A stretch of DNA of 64,000 nt from Pseudomonadota bacterium (GCA_021781835.1 JAJXWD010000008.1:1-64000), one strand, 5' to 3'; counted from the stretch's first letter, positions 18,190 to 27,274 are shown. Program-made: numbers and translations. The notes: generated by a model not told the origin, from the sequence alone.

Positions 18190-19017
18190 TCAAGGGCCGA
18201 CCGCCAGATTGTCGAGCAGGCGCACGGTGCCCAGTTTGGCGGCGGCGATGAGGCGGGCCGGGGCCTTGAAGCCGGCCAGCGGCTCGAGCGTGTGGGCATG
18301 CACGAGCGCGACATAATCAGGCGTCAAGCCCGCTTCCGCCAGTTGCTGGCGGGTTTTGTGCAGGGTGGCCGCCACCTCCTTGCCGGCCAAAATGGCCTGG
18401 GCGGCTTCTTTCAAGGCGGCATGCAGCGCCGGAGCGGTTTTGCGCTCGGCGGCGGAGAGATAGGCGTTGCGCGACGACAAGGCCAGACCGTCAGCCTCGC
18501 GCACGGTCGGCACCGGTATAATTTTCACCGGCAAATGCAGGTCGGTGGCCATGCGCTGCACCACCTGCACCTGCTGCCAGTCCTTCTCGCCAAAAAACGC
18601 CGCCTGGGGGCGGATCTGGCCGAACAGCTTGGCGACCACGGTGGCCACGCCATCGAAATGGCCGGGGCGGGTGGCGCCTTCCCAGCGGGCGGTGACGTTG
18701 GCGACATGCACGCTGGTCGAGGCATGGGGAGGGTACATGGTATCAACCCGCGGCAGCCAGACCAGCGCGCAGCCGGCCTGGTCGAGCTTGGCGAGGTCGC
18801 CCGCCTCGTCGCGCGGGTAGCGGGACAGGTCTTCCTTGGGGCCGAACTGGGTGGGGTTGACGAAAATGCTCACCGCCACGGGCAGCCCGGCGGCACGCGC
18901 GGCGCGCACCAGGGTCAGGTGGCCTTCGTGCAGCGCGCCCATGGTGGGCACGAAATTGACCTCCCCGAGAGTCTCGCGGGCGGTTTTCAACTCTTCAAGC
19001 GTTCTGGCGATGATCAT
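18190..19017 (-). CDS. panC: Pantothenate synthetase
   Basis: It joins D-pantoate and beta-alanine with ATP to give pantothenate, the precursor of CoA. The 275-aa protein shows the nucleotidyl-transferase-type motifs: VPTMGALHEGHLTLVR (HxGH), SIFVNPTQFGPKEDL, FFGEKDWQQVQVVQRM, and LALSSRNAYLS (KMSKS-like). The frame is open further upstream to 19104, but the ATG at 19017 (MIIARTLEEL) gives the usual family N-terminus. No panB is adjacent. Confidence 0.96.
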   Translation of the reverse strand: MIIARTLEELKTARETLGEVNFVPTMGALHEGHLTLVRAARAAGLPVAVSIFVNPTQFGPKEDLSRYPRDEAGDLAKLDQAGCALVWLPRVDTMYPPHASTSVHVANVTARWEGATRPGHFDGVATVVAKLFGQIRPQAAFFGEKDWQQVQVVQRMATDLHLPVKIIPVPTVREADGLALSSRNAYLSAAERKTAPALHAALKEAAQAILAGKEVAATLHKTRQQLAEAGLTPDYVALVHAHTLEPLAGFKAPARLIAAAKLGTVRLLDNLAVGP

Positions 19018-19154
19018 GATGGCCGGGTTTTGAACTTTTGTGGGGTGGGCGTCCAGCCCCGATCCGGGGCGGCGCGGAGAATTGGGCAAGCGCCGGGCAG
19101 GCAACCAGATAGGAGGTACTGGGCAAGGCGGGAGCGGCTGGCTAGAAGCAAGCC

Positions 19155-20831
19155 ATGAGCAGGCATAGCAAACCGTGGGTTAAGGCTGAGCAAAAATTGG
19201 GGTTTCGCGCGGCGGGGCTGCCCATAGGGTTGGGCGCGGCGGGAACGCTGTGCGCGCTCTTGCAGGCGGCCTCGGCGGCGCGCCTGCTGGCGGGGGTGCT
19301 GCATCTGGGCGTGGGCGGCTGGGCGCTGGCGGCGGCCGGCGCCGGATTTGTGGCCGCCGCGCTGGCGCGGGCTTATCTGGCCTTGCTGGCCGAGCGGCAA
19401 AATTTCGAGCTGGGCGCGGCGGCGCGGCGCCGGCTGCGCGGGCAGGTGCTGGCCGCGCTGCTGGGGCTGGGCCCGGCGGGCCTGCGCGGGCGCCATTCGG
19501 GCGAGCTGGCCGCCACCGCCATAGACCGCGTGGAGGCCATGGACGGGTTTCATGCCCGCTGGATTCCCGCCACGGCGCTGGCGGTGATCGGGCCGGGGCT
19601 GATCGGGCTGGTGGCGCTGCACACGGATTGGCGCGCCGGGCTGGTGCTGATTATGGCCGGGCTGTTTGTGCCCTTTGCCATGGCGGTGGCGGGCATTGGC
19701 GCGGCGCGCGCGGCGCGGCGGCAGTTTTTGGCCATGACCCGCCTGCAGGTGCGGTTTCTTGACCGCATACGCGGCATTGCGACCATTGTGCTGGCCGGAC
19801 GCGCGCGCGAGGAGGCGGCCGCGCTGCGTTTGGCCGCCGATGAGCTGCGCCTGCGCACCATGCGCGTGCTGAGGGTGGCGTTTCTCTCCTCCACCGCCCT
19901 CGACCTCGCGGCGGCGGCGGCCATGATTTTGATCGTGGTGCGGTTTTTGGGCGTGGTGCGGGGCGATGAGGCGCTGGCCCCGGTGGCCTTGTTCATGCTG
20001 CTGCTGGTGCCGGAGTTTTTCGCGCCGCTGCGCGCCTTCGCCGCCGTTTATGCCGACCGCATGGCCGTGGAGGCGGTGGCCGATGAGTTTGCCGCCCTGC
20101 CAACCCTGGCGCCGCCCGCCGCGCCCGCCGAAATACGCTCGGTCGCCGCCCATGGCGTGCTGCTCTCGTTTGACCATGTCACCTATGGCTGGGGCGAGGG
20201 GAAGCCGGTGTTTGAGCGTCTGTCCTTCCGGGTGGGCAAGGGGGAGATCTTGCTGCTCACCGGCGCCTCGGGGGCGGGAAAATCGACCATCATGGATCTG
20301 GTGCTGGGGTTTTTGGAGCCCCAGGCGGGCAAGATCACGGTCAATGGCGCCTCGCTCGAGGCGCTGGTGCCGGCGGCGCGCGCCAAGATGATCGGCTGGA
20401 TCGGCCAGAAGCCGGTGATTTTCGCGGGCACGATCGAGGAGAATATCCGCTTTGGCAACCCCGCCGCCTCGGCCGCCGAGCTCGAGGACGCGGTGCGCTG
20501 GGCGCATCTCCACGAGCTGGTGAACAGCCTGCCCCAGGGGCTGCAAACCAAGGTCGGCGAGGGGGGCTTTGGCCTCTCGGGCGGGCAGGCGCAGCGCATC
20601 GCCATTGCCCGGGCGTTTTTGAAAAACGCCCCGCTGCTGCTGCTCGATGAGCCGACCGCGCATCTCGACCCCGCCACCGAGCGCGATGTGCTGGAAAGCC
20701 TGCGCCATCTGGCATTGGGGCGCACGGTGGTGCTGGCCACACATTCCACCATGGCCATGGATTTTGCCAAAACCGTGGGCGCCAGGCGGGTCGATCTGGA
20801 CGCGCTGCGCTATACCAGCTGGCGGGAGTGA
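19155..20831 (+). CDS. cydD: Thiol reductant ABC exporter subunit CydD
   Basis: This is half of the CydDC ABC exporter, which in E. coli exports glutathione and cysteine and binds haem; CydDC is needed for assembly of cytochrome bd. The 558-aa protein has an N-terminal six-helix membrane domain and a C-terminal ATPase with Walker A LTGASGAGKSTIM, Q-loop IGQKPVIFAGTI, signature LSGGQAQRIAIARAF, and Walker B LLLDEPTAHLD. It overlaps cydC by 1 nt at TGATG. No cydAB oxidase genes lie in the window. Confidence 0.9.
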   Translation: MSRHSKPWVKAEQKLGFRAAGLPIGLGAAGTLCALLQAASAARLLAGVLHLGVGGWALAAAGAGFVAAALARAYLALLAERQNFELGAAARRRLRGQVLAALLGLGPAGLRGRHSGELAATAIDRVEAMDGFHARWIPATALAVIGPGLIGLVALHTDWRAGLVLIMAGLFVPFAMAVAGIGAARAARRQFLAMTRLQVRFLDRIRGIATIVLAGRAREEAAALRLAADELRLRTMRVLRVAFLSSTALDLAAAAAMILIVVRFLGVVRGDEALAPVALFMLLLVPEFFAPLRAFAAVYADRMAVEAVADEFAALPTLAPPAAPAEIRSVAAHGVLLSFDHVTYGWGEGKPVFERLSFRVGKGEILLLTGASGAGKSTIMDLVLGFLEPQAGKITVNGASLEALVPAARAKMIGWIGQKPVIFAGTIEENIRFGNPAASAAELEDAVRWAHLHELVNSLPQGLQTKVGEGGFGLSGGQAQRIAIARAFLKNAPLLLLDEPTAHLDPATERDVLESLRHLALGRTVVLATHSTMAMDFAKTVGARRVDLDALRYTSWRE

Positions 20832-22465
20832 TGAAGATGAACCCGATTTTACGCATTTTCTCGCTTTGGGCCCGGTTTTGGGGCTGGCTGCTGGCGGCGC
20901 TGCTGCTCGCGCTCGCGGCGCTGCTCGCCAATGTCACGCTCTCGCTCTATGCCGGGCGGTTTCTGGCGCTGGGGCTGGTGGGCGGGCTGATCGCCGTGCC
21001 AGCGCTGCTGCCGCTGGTGGGCATGGCCCGCGTGGTGCTGCGCTATCTGGAGCGCGTGGTTGGGCATGAGGCGATTTTTCGCGCGCTCGCCAATTTGCGC
21101 GTGTGGATGTTCGAGGGGCTGACCGCCAGCGCCGCCGGCGGGCTGGGGTTTCGGCGCGCGGGCGATGCGCTGTCGCGGCTGGTCAATGACGTGGACACGC
21201 TGGATGGCTTGTTTTTGCGCCTGACGGTGCCGCTGCTGAGCGCGCTGGTGCTGGTGCCGGTGGTGGCCATGGTGCTGTGGCGCGAGCAGCCGGTGGCGCT
21301 GCTGGTGCTGCTGGCGCTGGGGGCGGTGGGGTTTTACCTGCCGCTGCTCACCGCCCGCGCGGCGGGCGAGAACGCGGCCAAGGCGGGGCTGGCGATGAGC
21401 GGGCTGCGCACCAGTGTGCTCGACATGCTGCACGGGCTGCGCGAGGTGAAGATTTTTGAGGCCGAGGGGCGGATGCTGGCCGCCATCCAGGCGCGCGAGG
21501 CCGCGCTGCTCAGCGCCCAGCGCGAGCTGACGCACAGAGGCTCGGCGCTCAACGCCTATGGGTTTGTGCTCGCCCAGGCGGGGATTTTGGCGGCCATCTT
21601 GCTGGGGTTTTGGGGCGCGCCCGTGCCGGCGGTGGCCGCCGTGATGGTGCTGGGCGTGGCGTTTGAGGCCGTGCTAGGCCTGCCGCGCGCCGGGCTGCTT
21701 TATGGCCAGGCCAAGGCGGCGGCCGCGCGCGTGGTGCAGGCGGCCGAAAGCGCGCCGCCAGTGCCAGACCCGGCCGCGCCGGCGCCCATGCCGTCGCGCA
21801 ATGCCATCGCGTTTGAGCATGTGGCGTTCCGTTACGCGCCCGACCGGCCTTATGTGTTCGAGGCGCTCTCCTTGCAGGTGGCGCAAGGCGCGCGGGTGGC
21901 CATTCTTGGGCCTTCGGGGGCGGGGAAATCCACCATCGCCGCGCTGCTGCTCAAGCTGTATGCGCCCGAGCGCGGGCAGATCCGGCTGGGGGGCACCGAT
22001 ATCGCGCAGTTGCCCGCCGAGGCGGTGCGCCACCGCATCGCCTATCTGGGCCAGACCACACATTTATTCGCCGACACCATCCGTAATAATCTGCGGCTCG
22101 GCGACCCCTTGGCCGATGATGACGCGCTGTGGGCCGCGCTGGAGGCCGCGCAGGTGGCCGATGTGGTGCGCGAGTTGCCCGACGGGCTCGATGCCTGGCT
22201 CGGCGAGGGCGGGGCCACGCTCTCGGGCGGACAGGGGCGGCGGCTGGCCCTGGCCCGCACCTTGCTGATGAACGCCCCCATCCTGCTGCTCGATGAGCCG
22301 TGCGCGGGGCTGGATTCGGCCACCGAGCAGGAGTTTTTCCGGGTGCTCAACGCCGCCTCAGAGGGGCGCACCGTGCTGCTCATCCTCCACCGGCTCACCG
22401 GTGCCGAGCAGCTCGACCGCATCTGGCGCCTGACCGCCGGGACGCTGGTGGCGGCCGCGGGGTAG
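20831..22465 (+). CDS. cydC: Thiol reductant ABC exporter subunit CydC
   Basis: This is the second half of the CydDC heterodimer, 544 aa. The membrane domain occupies the first about 310 residues and includes VVLRYLERVVGHEAIFRALA, a segment typical of CydC. The ATPase has Walker A LGPSGAGKSTIAALLL, signature LSGGQGRRLALARTL and Walker B LLLDEPCAGLDSATEQ. The start is uncertain by a few codons: ATGs at 20831 and 20837 compete, the latter better spaced from GGGAG. It is co-transcribed with cydD and ends at a strong terminator. Confidence 0.9.
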   Translation: MKMNPILRIFSLWARFWGWLLAALLLALAALLANVTLSLYAGRFLALGLVGGLIAVPALLPLVGMARVVLRYLERVVGHEAIFRALANLRVWMFEGLTASAAGGLGFRRAGDALSRLVNDVDTLDGLFLRLTVPLLSALVLVPVVAMVLWREQPVALLVLLALGAVGFYLPLLTARAAGENAAKAGLAMSGLRTSVLDMLHGLREVKIFEAEGRMLAAIQAREAALLSAQRELTHRGSALNAYGFVLAQAGILAAILLGFWGAPVPAVAAVMVLGVAFEAVLGLPRAGLLYGQAKAAAARVVQAAESAPPVPDPAAPAPMPSRNAIAFEHVAFRYAPDRPYVFEALSLQVAQGARVAILGPSGAGKSTIAALLLKLYAPERGQIRLGGTDIAQLPAEAVRHRIAYLGQTTHLFADTIRNNLRLGDPLADDDALWAALEAAQVADVVRELPDGLDAWLGEGGATLSGGQGRRLALARTLLMNAPILLLDEPCAGLDSATEQEFFRVLNAASEGRTVLLILHRLTGAEQLDRIWRLTAGTLVAAAG

Positions 22466-22474
22466 CGGCCCTGA

Positions 22475-22515
22475 GAGCGGGCTGCGTTGAGGCGCACCCG
22501 CTCCAGCCTTGTTTT
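22475..22515 (+). terminator. Terminator after cydC
   Basis: GAGCGGG (22475-22481) pairs with CCCGCTC (22497-22503). TGCG/CGCA extends the stem past a bulged C, and CAGCCTTGTTTT follows. It lies 10 bp after the cydC stop and 60 bp before the end of the convergent cysH. Confidence 0.75.
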
Positions 22516-22574
22516 GACAATCAATTTCAGTGGCTTAGCTTACGTCTGCCGGCTCAATCTAAACCAATATTGAT

Positions 22575-23288
22575 CTAAACCTCGAAATTGAAATCCTCGG
22601 GCCAGTCGGGTTTTTGCATGGCGCGCGGCAGGTGGATGCCGCATTCGGTTTTGGCGCTGCCCGCCCAGCGGCCGGAGCGTTTATCTTCTCCGGGCAGGGG
22701 TTTGCGGGTGCAGGTGGCGCAGCCGATGGAGCTGTAGCCCTCGGCCTCCAGCGGGTGGCGGGGCAGGTTATGGGCGATGAAATAGGCGGTCAGGTCGGCA
22801 TCTGACCAGAAGGCCAGGGGGTTGACGGTGACCCGGCCATCGGCCCCGGTTTCCACCAGCTCGAGATGCGCGCGCGTGGCCGCCTGGGCGCGCTTGCGGC
22901 CGGTGATCCAGGCATCGAAACCTTCGAGCGCGTCATCGAGCGGGTTGGTTTTGCGGATCGCGCAGCATTGGTCGGCATCGCGCTGCCAGAGTGTGCCGTC
23001 GGGGTCGAATTTGGCCAGCCGGGAGGGTTTGGGGCTGATGACGCGCACATCGGTGAGGCCGAGGCGGGCGATGAGGGTATCGCGGTAGGCCAGCGTCTCG
23101 GGGAAGAGCTTGAGCGTGTCGAGGAAGATGACCGGGGTGGTGGGGTCGATTTGGGCGACCAGGTGCAGCAGCACGGCCGATTCGGTGCCAAACGAGGAGA
23201 CCAGCGCGATGCGGCCCGGAAAGCGGCGGGTCAGGGCATCCTTGAGGGTGGCGAAGGCGGTGGCGGTGGTGGAGAGGCTGTCAGGCAT
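22575..23288 (-). CDS. cysH: Assimilatory adenylyl-sulfate (APS) reductase, 4Fe-4S type
   Basis: It reduces activated sulfate to sulfite with thioredoxin. The 237-aa protein has the PP-loop ATP-pyrophosphatase fold (LVSSFGTESAVLLHLV). It has both cysteine pairs of the 4Fe-4S group, CC at 108-109 (DADQCCAIRK) and C190/C193 (IGCATCTRK), plus the C-terminal catalytic cysteine in KTECGIH (Cys216). The cluster cysteines mark an APS reductase rather than an E. coli-type PAPS reductase. The ATG overlaps the preceding gene by 8 nt, linking sulfate reduction to siroheme synthesis. Confidence 0.93.
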   Translation of the reverse strand: MPDSLSTTATAFATLKDALTRRFPGRIALVSSFGTESAVLLHLVAQIDPTTPVIFLDTLKLFPETLAYRDTLIARLGLTDVRVISPKPSRLAKFDPDGTLWQRDADQCCAIRKTNPLDDALEGFDAWITGRKRAQAATRAHLELVETGADGRVTVNPLAFWSDADLTAYFIAHNLPRHPLEAEGYSSIGCATCTRKPLPGEDKRSGRWAGSAKTECGIHLPRAMQKPDWPEDFNFEV

Positions 23289-23868
23289 GGGGATCGTCCT
23301 TGGCGGCGGGCGCGACGGGCAGCCACCCGCGCTCGGTGAGCAATGTATCTATGCGGCGGGCGGTTTCGGGCATGGTGGCGCCCTCGGCCCGCCACAGGCG
23401 GCGCAGCGCGGCGATTTCGGCCACGCGCCCGGCCCAGTGGGCGGGAAACCAGGCCTCGAGCCAGCGGCGGAGCGCGGCGGCGAGGCCGGGCGCGGCGCCG
23501 CCGGTGGAAATGGTGAGCAGCAGATCCCCCCGGCGGATTTCGGAGACGGCGTGGAAATCGCACAGATCGGGCACGTCCTCGACATTGACCAGCACGCCTT
23601 GCGCGTGGGCGCGCGCCGCCAGGGCGCGGGCCTCGGACGTGGGCAGGCCGGCGATCCAGAGCAGGCGCAGCGCGCGCAGCGCGGCATCGGAGGGCAGGGC
23701 GGTGGGCGCGGACAGGCCGGCCGCGGCGGCCAGGGCCGGGTCGGTGGTGAACAAGGCGAGGCCATCCGCCCCGCCCGCCCGCAAGGCGGTGAGGCGGCGA
23801 AGGCCGGGCGCCCCGGCGCCAATCAGGCCGAGCGGCACGCGGGCCGGAATGAGGGTTACCGGGATCAT
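23281..23868 (-). CDS. Precorrin-2 dehydrogenase / sirohydrochlorin ferrochelatase domain protein
   Basis: The 195-aa product is the stand-alone equivalent of the N-terminal part of CysG (Met8p-like). It has a nucleotide-binding start (PLGLIGAGAPGLRRLTAL) and the active-site region NVEDVPDLCDFHA, then DLLLTISTGGAAPGLAAALR, where the family keeps the catalytic aspartate. In the family it oxidises precorrin-2 with NAD and inserts iron to make siroheme, the cofactor of sulfite reductase. It is first in the operon with the APS reductase, which supports the assignment. The Rossmann glycine motif is looser than usual. Confidence 0.85.
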   Translation of the reverse strand: MIPVTLIPARVPLGLIGAGAPGLRRLTALRAGGADGLALFTTDPALAAAAGLSAPTALPSDAALRALRLLWIAGLPTSEARALAARAHAQGVLVNVEDVPDLCDFHAVSEIRRGDLLLTISTGGAAPGLAAALRRWLEAWFPAHWAGRVAEIAALRRLWRAEGATMPETARRIDTLLTERGWLPVAPAAKDDPHA

Positions 23869-24004
23869 AGACGGTTAGAAGGATATTTTTTTACAAAACG
23901 CAAGATTGGCCGGAAAATAACGTAGATTTTGCCAATATGCCGGGCGGGTTGGAAGAAAATTATTTATTTGCCGGGGTGGGCAGAGGCTGTTGGCGCGGCC
24001 TGGG

Positions 24005-25420
24005 TTAGAGTTGGGTGTCGCTGATCGCGAGGTCCATGCCAAAGACGGTGCCGCGCGGGCCGGTTTGCTCGAGCACGAGGTCTCCGCCATGGGCGCGGAT
24101 GATGTCACGCGCGATGGCGAGGCCCAGCCCGGAGCCGCCATGGCGGCTGGTGCCGGTGAAGGGCTTGAACAGATTATCGAGCACGCGCAGCGGCAGGCCG
24201 GGGCCGTCATCGGCCACATGCATGCGGGTGACGCCGTTTTGGGTCTGGGCGCTGACGGTGATGTGGTGCGCCCCGGCATCGACCGCGTTGCGCAGCAGAT
24301 TGGCCAGGACGCGGAAGATCTGCGCGCGGTCGAGCGGTAAAACCAGCGAGGCGGGCACGAGGTTTTTGATGTGTATGGCGGTCTCGTCGGGTTGGACGAC
24401 GAGGATCGCCTCGTCGATCAGCTCGGCCAGGGTGACGGCGGTGCGGTTGACGGGCGGCGGGCCTTCGCGCGCGAACTCGACGGTGCGGGTGACGAGCTGG
24501 GCCGCGCGGTCCACCGCCGGGATGAGCGTGCGCGTGGCGCGCTGCACGGCGGGGTCGGGGATGGATTGCAGCCGGTCGGCGACCATGACCGCGGTGCTGA
24601 GGATGTTGCGCAGGTCGTGCGCGAGCTTGGCGACCGAGGTGCCGACCGCCGCCAGACGGGCATTGCGCCACAGGGCGGTGCGCAACTCATCTTGCATGGT
24701 TTTCAGCTCGCGCGCGGCGCTGGAGATGTCGTCCTCGGGGCGCTCGGCCAGCCAGGCGAGGTCGCTTTGGTTGGCCTGCTCGGGGGCTTCGCGGAAATTG
24801 CGGATGGAGCTGGTGATGATGCGCATGGGCCGCACGAGCAGACGGTCGAGCACGGAATAGACCAGCAGGCCGGTGATGAGCGCCACGATGACGGTGATGG
24901 TGAGCGTGTGCAGGGCATAGGCGCGCAAATAGGCGGTGAGGGCCGCGCCGTTGACCGCCACGCGGAGGGTGGCATTGGAATTGTCGGGCGCGGGGGCGGA
25001 GATGAGGGGGATTGGCGCGCCGCCGCCCGCCAGCCGCACCACCGCCCGCCAGGTGCTGTAGCCGAGCGTTTCGCCGCTGATGCTGACCGCGTTGCCGGCG
25101 GTGAGGGGGATGCCGGGCTGGCCGATGACCAGGGGGGGCAGGTTGGGGCGCAACAGGCTGATCTGCTCATTGTCGGTGAGGGCGAGCAGGGTTTGCGGCG
25201 GCGGCTCCGTGGGGCAGCCAGTTTGGATGGAATAGGTGACAAGATAGGCGTGGGTGATGCGCTCGGCCAGCCAGTTATGGCGCTCTATGCCAAGGCCCGG
25301 GGTGATGACCACCAGCTCCATGAATAAAATGACGCTGACGGTGAACCAGAGCACGCGGCCGGAGAGGGAATCGCCGAACAGCGCGAAGCGGGGGCGCTTG
25401 AGGCGCTTGAGGGCGTTCAT
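24005..25420 (-). CDS. Sensor histidine kinase (orphan)
   Basis: This is a membrane-bound two-component sensor of 471 aa. TM1 is at about 22-42 and TM2 at about 170-191, with a periplasmic domain of roughly 125 residues between them. A HAMP-like linker (DRLLVRPMRIITSSIRNF) follows. The dimerisation helix carries KLAHDLRNILS with the phospho-accepting His268, then the N box LLRNAVDAGA, G1 VADDGPGLP and G2 GGSGLGLAIARDI. No response-regulator gene is adjacent. Its ATG overlaps the TGA of the upstream patatin gene by 4 nt, so the two are probably translationally coupled. The signal is unknown. Confidence 0.92.
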   Translation of the reverse strand: MNALKRLKRPRFALFGDSLSGRVLWFTVSVILFMELVVITPGLGIERHNWLAERITHAYLVTYSIQTGCPTEPPPQTLLALTDNEQISLLRPNLPPLVIGQPGIPLTAGNAVSISGETLGYSTWRAVVRLAGGGAPIPLISAPAPDNSNATLRVAVNGAALTAYLRAYALHTLTITVIVALITGLLVYSVLDRLLVRPMRIITSSIRNFREAPEQANQSDLAWLAERPEDDISSAARELKTMQDELRTALWRNARLAAVGTSVAKLAHDLRNILSTAVMVADRLQSIPDPAVQRATRTLIPAVDRAAQLVTRTVEFAREGPPPVNRTAVTLAELIDEAILVVQPDETAIHIKNLVPASLVLPLDRAQIFRVLANLLRNAVDAGAHHITVSAQTQNGVTRMHVADDGPGLPLRVLDNLFKPFTGTSRHGGSGLGLAIARDIIRAHGGDLVLEQTGPRGTVFGMDLAISDTQL

Positions 25421-26349
25421 GCGTTGCGCAGGGCGGCCTCGGCGGCATCGCGCCCGGCGGTGAACAGGGCCTCGAGGAAGCCTTTGTCGGTGTTCATCTT
25501 GGAGCTGAGCGGGTGGGCGCCGAGGGCTTCGTCGGCGGAAATATCGAGCAGGCTGGTGTGGCGGGGCAGCAGGGACAGCTCGGCATCCAGCGGGGCCTGG
25601 AAGGCGATCTCGTGCAGGCGGTGCACGATGTCGGCGGTGGAGCTGGGCACGCCGCGCCGCTGGCGGGGCTGGGCGCGGATGAGGATGAGCCGGTCGGGGC
25701 GCGGGGTGAGCACGGGGGCCAGCGGCGGATTGCAGGAATAGCCGCCATCCCAGTAATGGCGCTCGCCGATGCGCACGGCGGGAAACAACATGGGCAGGCA
25801 GGATGAGGCCAGCAGGTGCGGCACGCCGATTTCGGCGTTGGTGAACAGCTTGGCGGCACCCGATTCGACATCGGTGGCGCCGATATAGAGGCGGGGGGCC
25901 GCGGGGTCGCGCAGCAGCGCGCGGTCAACCAGATCCTCGAGCAGGGGCTGGAGGGGGTTTTGGCCGAGCGGGTTGAGGTGGCCAGGGTCGAACAGGCGCA
26001 GCGCCGTGGTCAGCCCGGTCATGGCCAGCTCGTTGCCAAGCTCGACGCCCTTGCCCCAGCCCCACATCCAGTCCAGCGCCGGGGAGACGCTGTTGATGAC
26101 ATGCGCGTCCGCCACCCGGGCCCACAGCTCGTGGATTTTGGCGCGCGCGCCCTCGGGGCCGTTTTGCACATAGCCCTGCACCGCCATGGTGGCGATGATG
26201 GCACCCGACGACACGCCGCTGATGGCCGAGACGCGCAGACCCGATTCGAGCAGCCGGTCGAGCGCGCCCCAGGTGAAGGCACCATGCGCGCCGCCGCCCT
26301 GGAGGGCCAGGCTGACGCGGGGAGAAGAAGAGAAAGAAATCGCCACCAT
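25417..26349 (-). CDS. Patatin-like phospholipase family protein
   Basis: This is a 310-aa Ser-Asp dyad acyl hydrolase. The oxyanion-hole motif LQGGGAHGAFTWGAL lies at residues 17-30, the nucleophile elbow GVSSG has Ser47, and the catalytic Asp lies in YWDGGYSCNPPL. There is no signal peptide, so it likely acts in the cytoplasm or at the inner leaflet. It starts the operon with the histidine kinase. E. coli RssA is also a patatin beside a signalling gene (rssB), but no direct relation is claimed. Divergent rpmH lies 176 bp away. Confidence 0.9.
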   Translation of the reverse strand: MVAISFSSSPRVSLALQGGGAHGAFTWGALDRLLESGLRVSAISGVSSGAIIATMAVQGYVQNGPEGARAKIHELWARVADAHVINSVSPALDWMWGWGKGVELGNELAMTGLTTALRLFDPGHLNPLGQNPLQPLLEDLVDRALLRDPAAPRLYIGATDVESGAAKLFTNAEIGVPHLLASSCLPMLFPAVRIGERHYWDGGYSCNPPLAPVLTPRPDRLILIRAQPRQRRGVPSSTADIVHRLHEIAFQAPLDAELSLLPRHTSLLDISADEALGAHPLSSKMNTDKGFLEALFTAGRDAAEAALRNA

Positions 26350-26417
26350 AATAAGAATCTGCGCCGAGATCGCCAGCGACGCAAGCCACCCAAAAGGCGG
26401 AACACGAAGCGGGATGA

Positions 26418-26446
26418 TTGACGGGGAAGGGGGCTGCGCTTATAGG
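26418..26446 (+). promoter_or_regulatory. Sigma-70-type promoter of rpmH
   Basis: TTGACG (26418-26423) and TATAGG (26441-26446) are separated by exactly 17 nt, giving a transcript start near 26453 and a leader of about 70 nt before rpmH. It is one of the best consensus promoters I see in the window, as expected for a ribosomal-protein operon. Confidence 0.7.
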
Positions 26447-26525
26447 GCGCCAACCCGCCCAGGTTGGCAACAGCCGGGCGAGATGTCGTTTTTGTCCTTT
26501 TTGTTATTCGCCGGAGTGTCTCAAC

Positions 26526-26660
26526 GTGAAACGGACCTATCAACCTTCCAAAATTGTCCGCAAGCGCCGGCACGGTTTCCGCGCCCGTATGGCGACCGTC
26601 GGTGGCCGCAAGGTGCTGGCCAATCGCCGTGCCAAGGGCCGCGCCAAGCTCTCCGCCTGA
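26526..26660 (+). CDS. rpmH: 50S ribosomal protein L34
   Basis: The 44-aa L34 sequence is unmistakable ([17 protein letters not shown], then [19 protein letters not shown]). The start is GTG; the frame is open upstream, but L34 begins at MKRTYQPS. It is the first gene of the rpmH-rnpA-yidD-yidC cluster, driven by the promoter at 26418. Confidence 0.98.
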   Translation: MKRTYQPSKIVRKRRHGFRARMATVGGRKVLANRRAKGRAKLSA

Positions 26661-26690
26661 TTTTTGCGCGCCCGCGCGCGGGAGGCCGGC

Positions 26691-27035
26691 TTGCCCAGGC
26701 TGAAAGCACCCAAACGCCTGCAAAAGCGCGCGGAATTTCTGCGCCTGGCGCGCGTTGGGCGCAAAAAAGCCGTGCCGGGGCTGGTGCTGCAAGCGGCCAG
26801 GGCCGAGGCGGGCGATGAGCTGCGGGTGGGCTATACGGCCACCAAGAAAATCGGCAACGCCGTCGCACGTAACCGCGCCAAGCGCCGGTTGCGTGAGGCG
26901 GCGCGGTTGACTTTGGCGGTGGGCGGCTTGCGCGGCGTGGAGCTGGTGCTGATTGCCCGCCACGAGACGGGGCGGGTGAAATTCTCGTCTCTCTGCGCCA
27001 ATTTGCGCCGGGCGGTCGATGAGGCGCTGGCATGA
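26691..27035 (+). CDS. rnpA: Ribonuclease P protein component
   Basis: RnpA binds the catalytic P RNA and helps mature tRNA 5' ends. The 114-aa protein shows FLRLARVGRKK, RVGYTATKKIGNAVARNRAK and RRLREAARL, the arginine-rich RNR motif of the family. I choose the TTG at 26691 because GGAGG sits 5 nt before it and it gives the usual short basic N-terminus; a TTG at 26664 would add nine residues. It overlaps yidD by 4 nt. Confidence 0.95.
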   Translation: MPRLKAPKRLQKRAEFLRLARVGRKKAVPGLVLQAARAEAGDELRVGYTATKKIGNAVARNRAKRRLREAARLTLAVGGLRGVELVLIARHETGRVKFSSLCANLRRAVDEALA

Positions 27036-27268
27036 GCCCCGCCGCCTTGATGCTCTCGGGCGCGATTCGTGTTTATGAGCTGACGCTGCGCCCCGTGATC
27101 GGGGCGAATTGCCGTTTCTACCCTTCTTGCAGCGCCTATGCGCGTGAGGCGATCTGCCGCCACGGCGCCACGCGGGGCGGCCTGATGGCCGCCAGGCGCA
27201 TTTTGCGCTGCCACCCCTGGAACCCGGGCGGGTTTGACCCCGTGCCCCAAACTCTCAAGGATTGCTGA
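27032..27268 (+). CDS. yidD: Membrane protein insertion efficiency factor YidD
   Basis: The 78-aa protein has the conserved YidD core: LTLRPVIGANCRFYPSCSAY, ICRHGATRGGLMAARRILRC and HPWNPGGFDPVP, including three conserved cysteines. It is a small amphipathic membrane-associated protein thought to assist YidC. It overlaps rnpA and lies 6 nt before yidC, the classical order. Confidence 0.97.
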   Translation: MSPAALMLSGAIRVYELTLRPVIGANCRFYPSCSAYAREAICRHGATRGGLMAARRILRCHPWNPGGFDPVPQTLKDC

Positions 27269-27274
27269 TCCACC

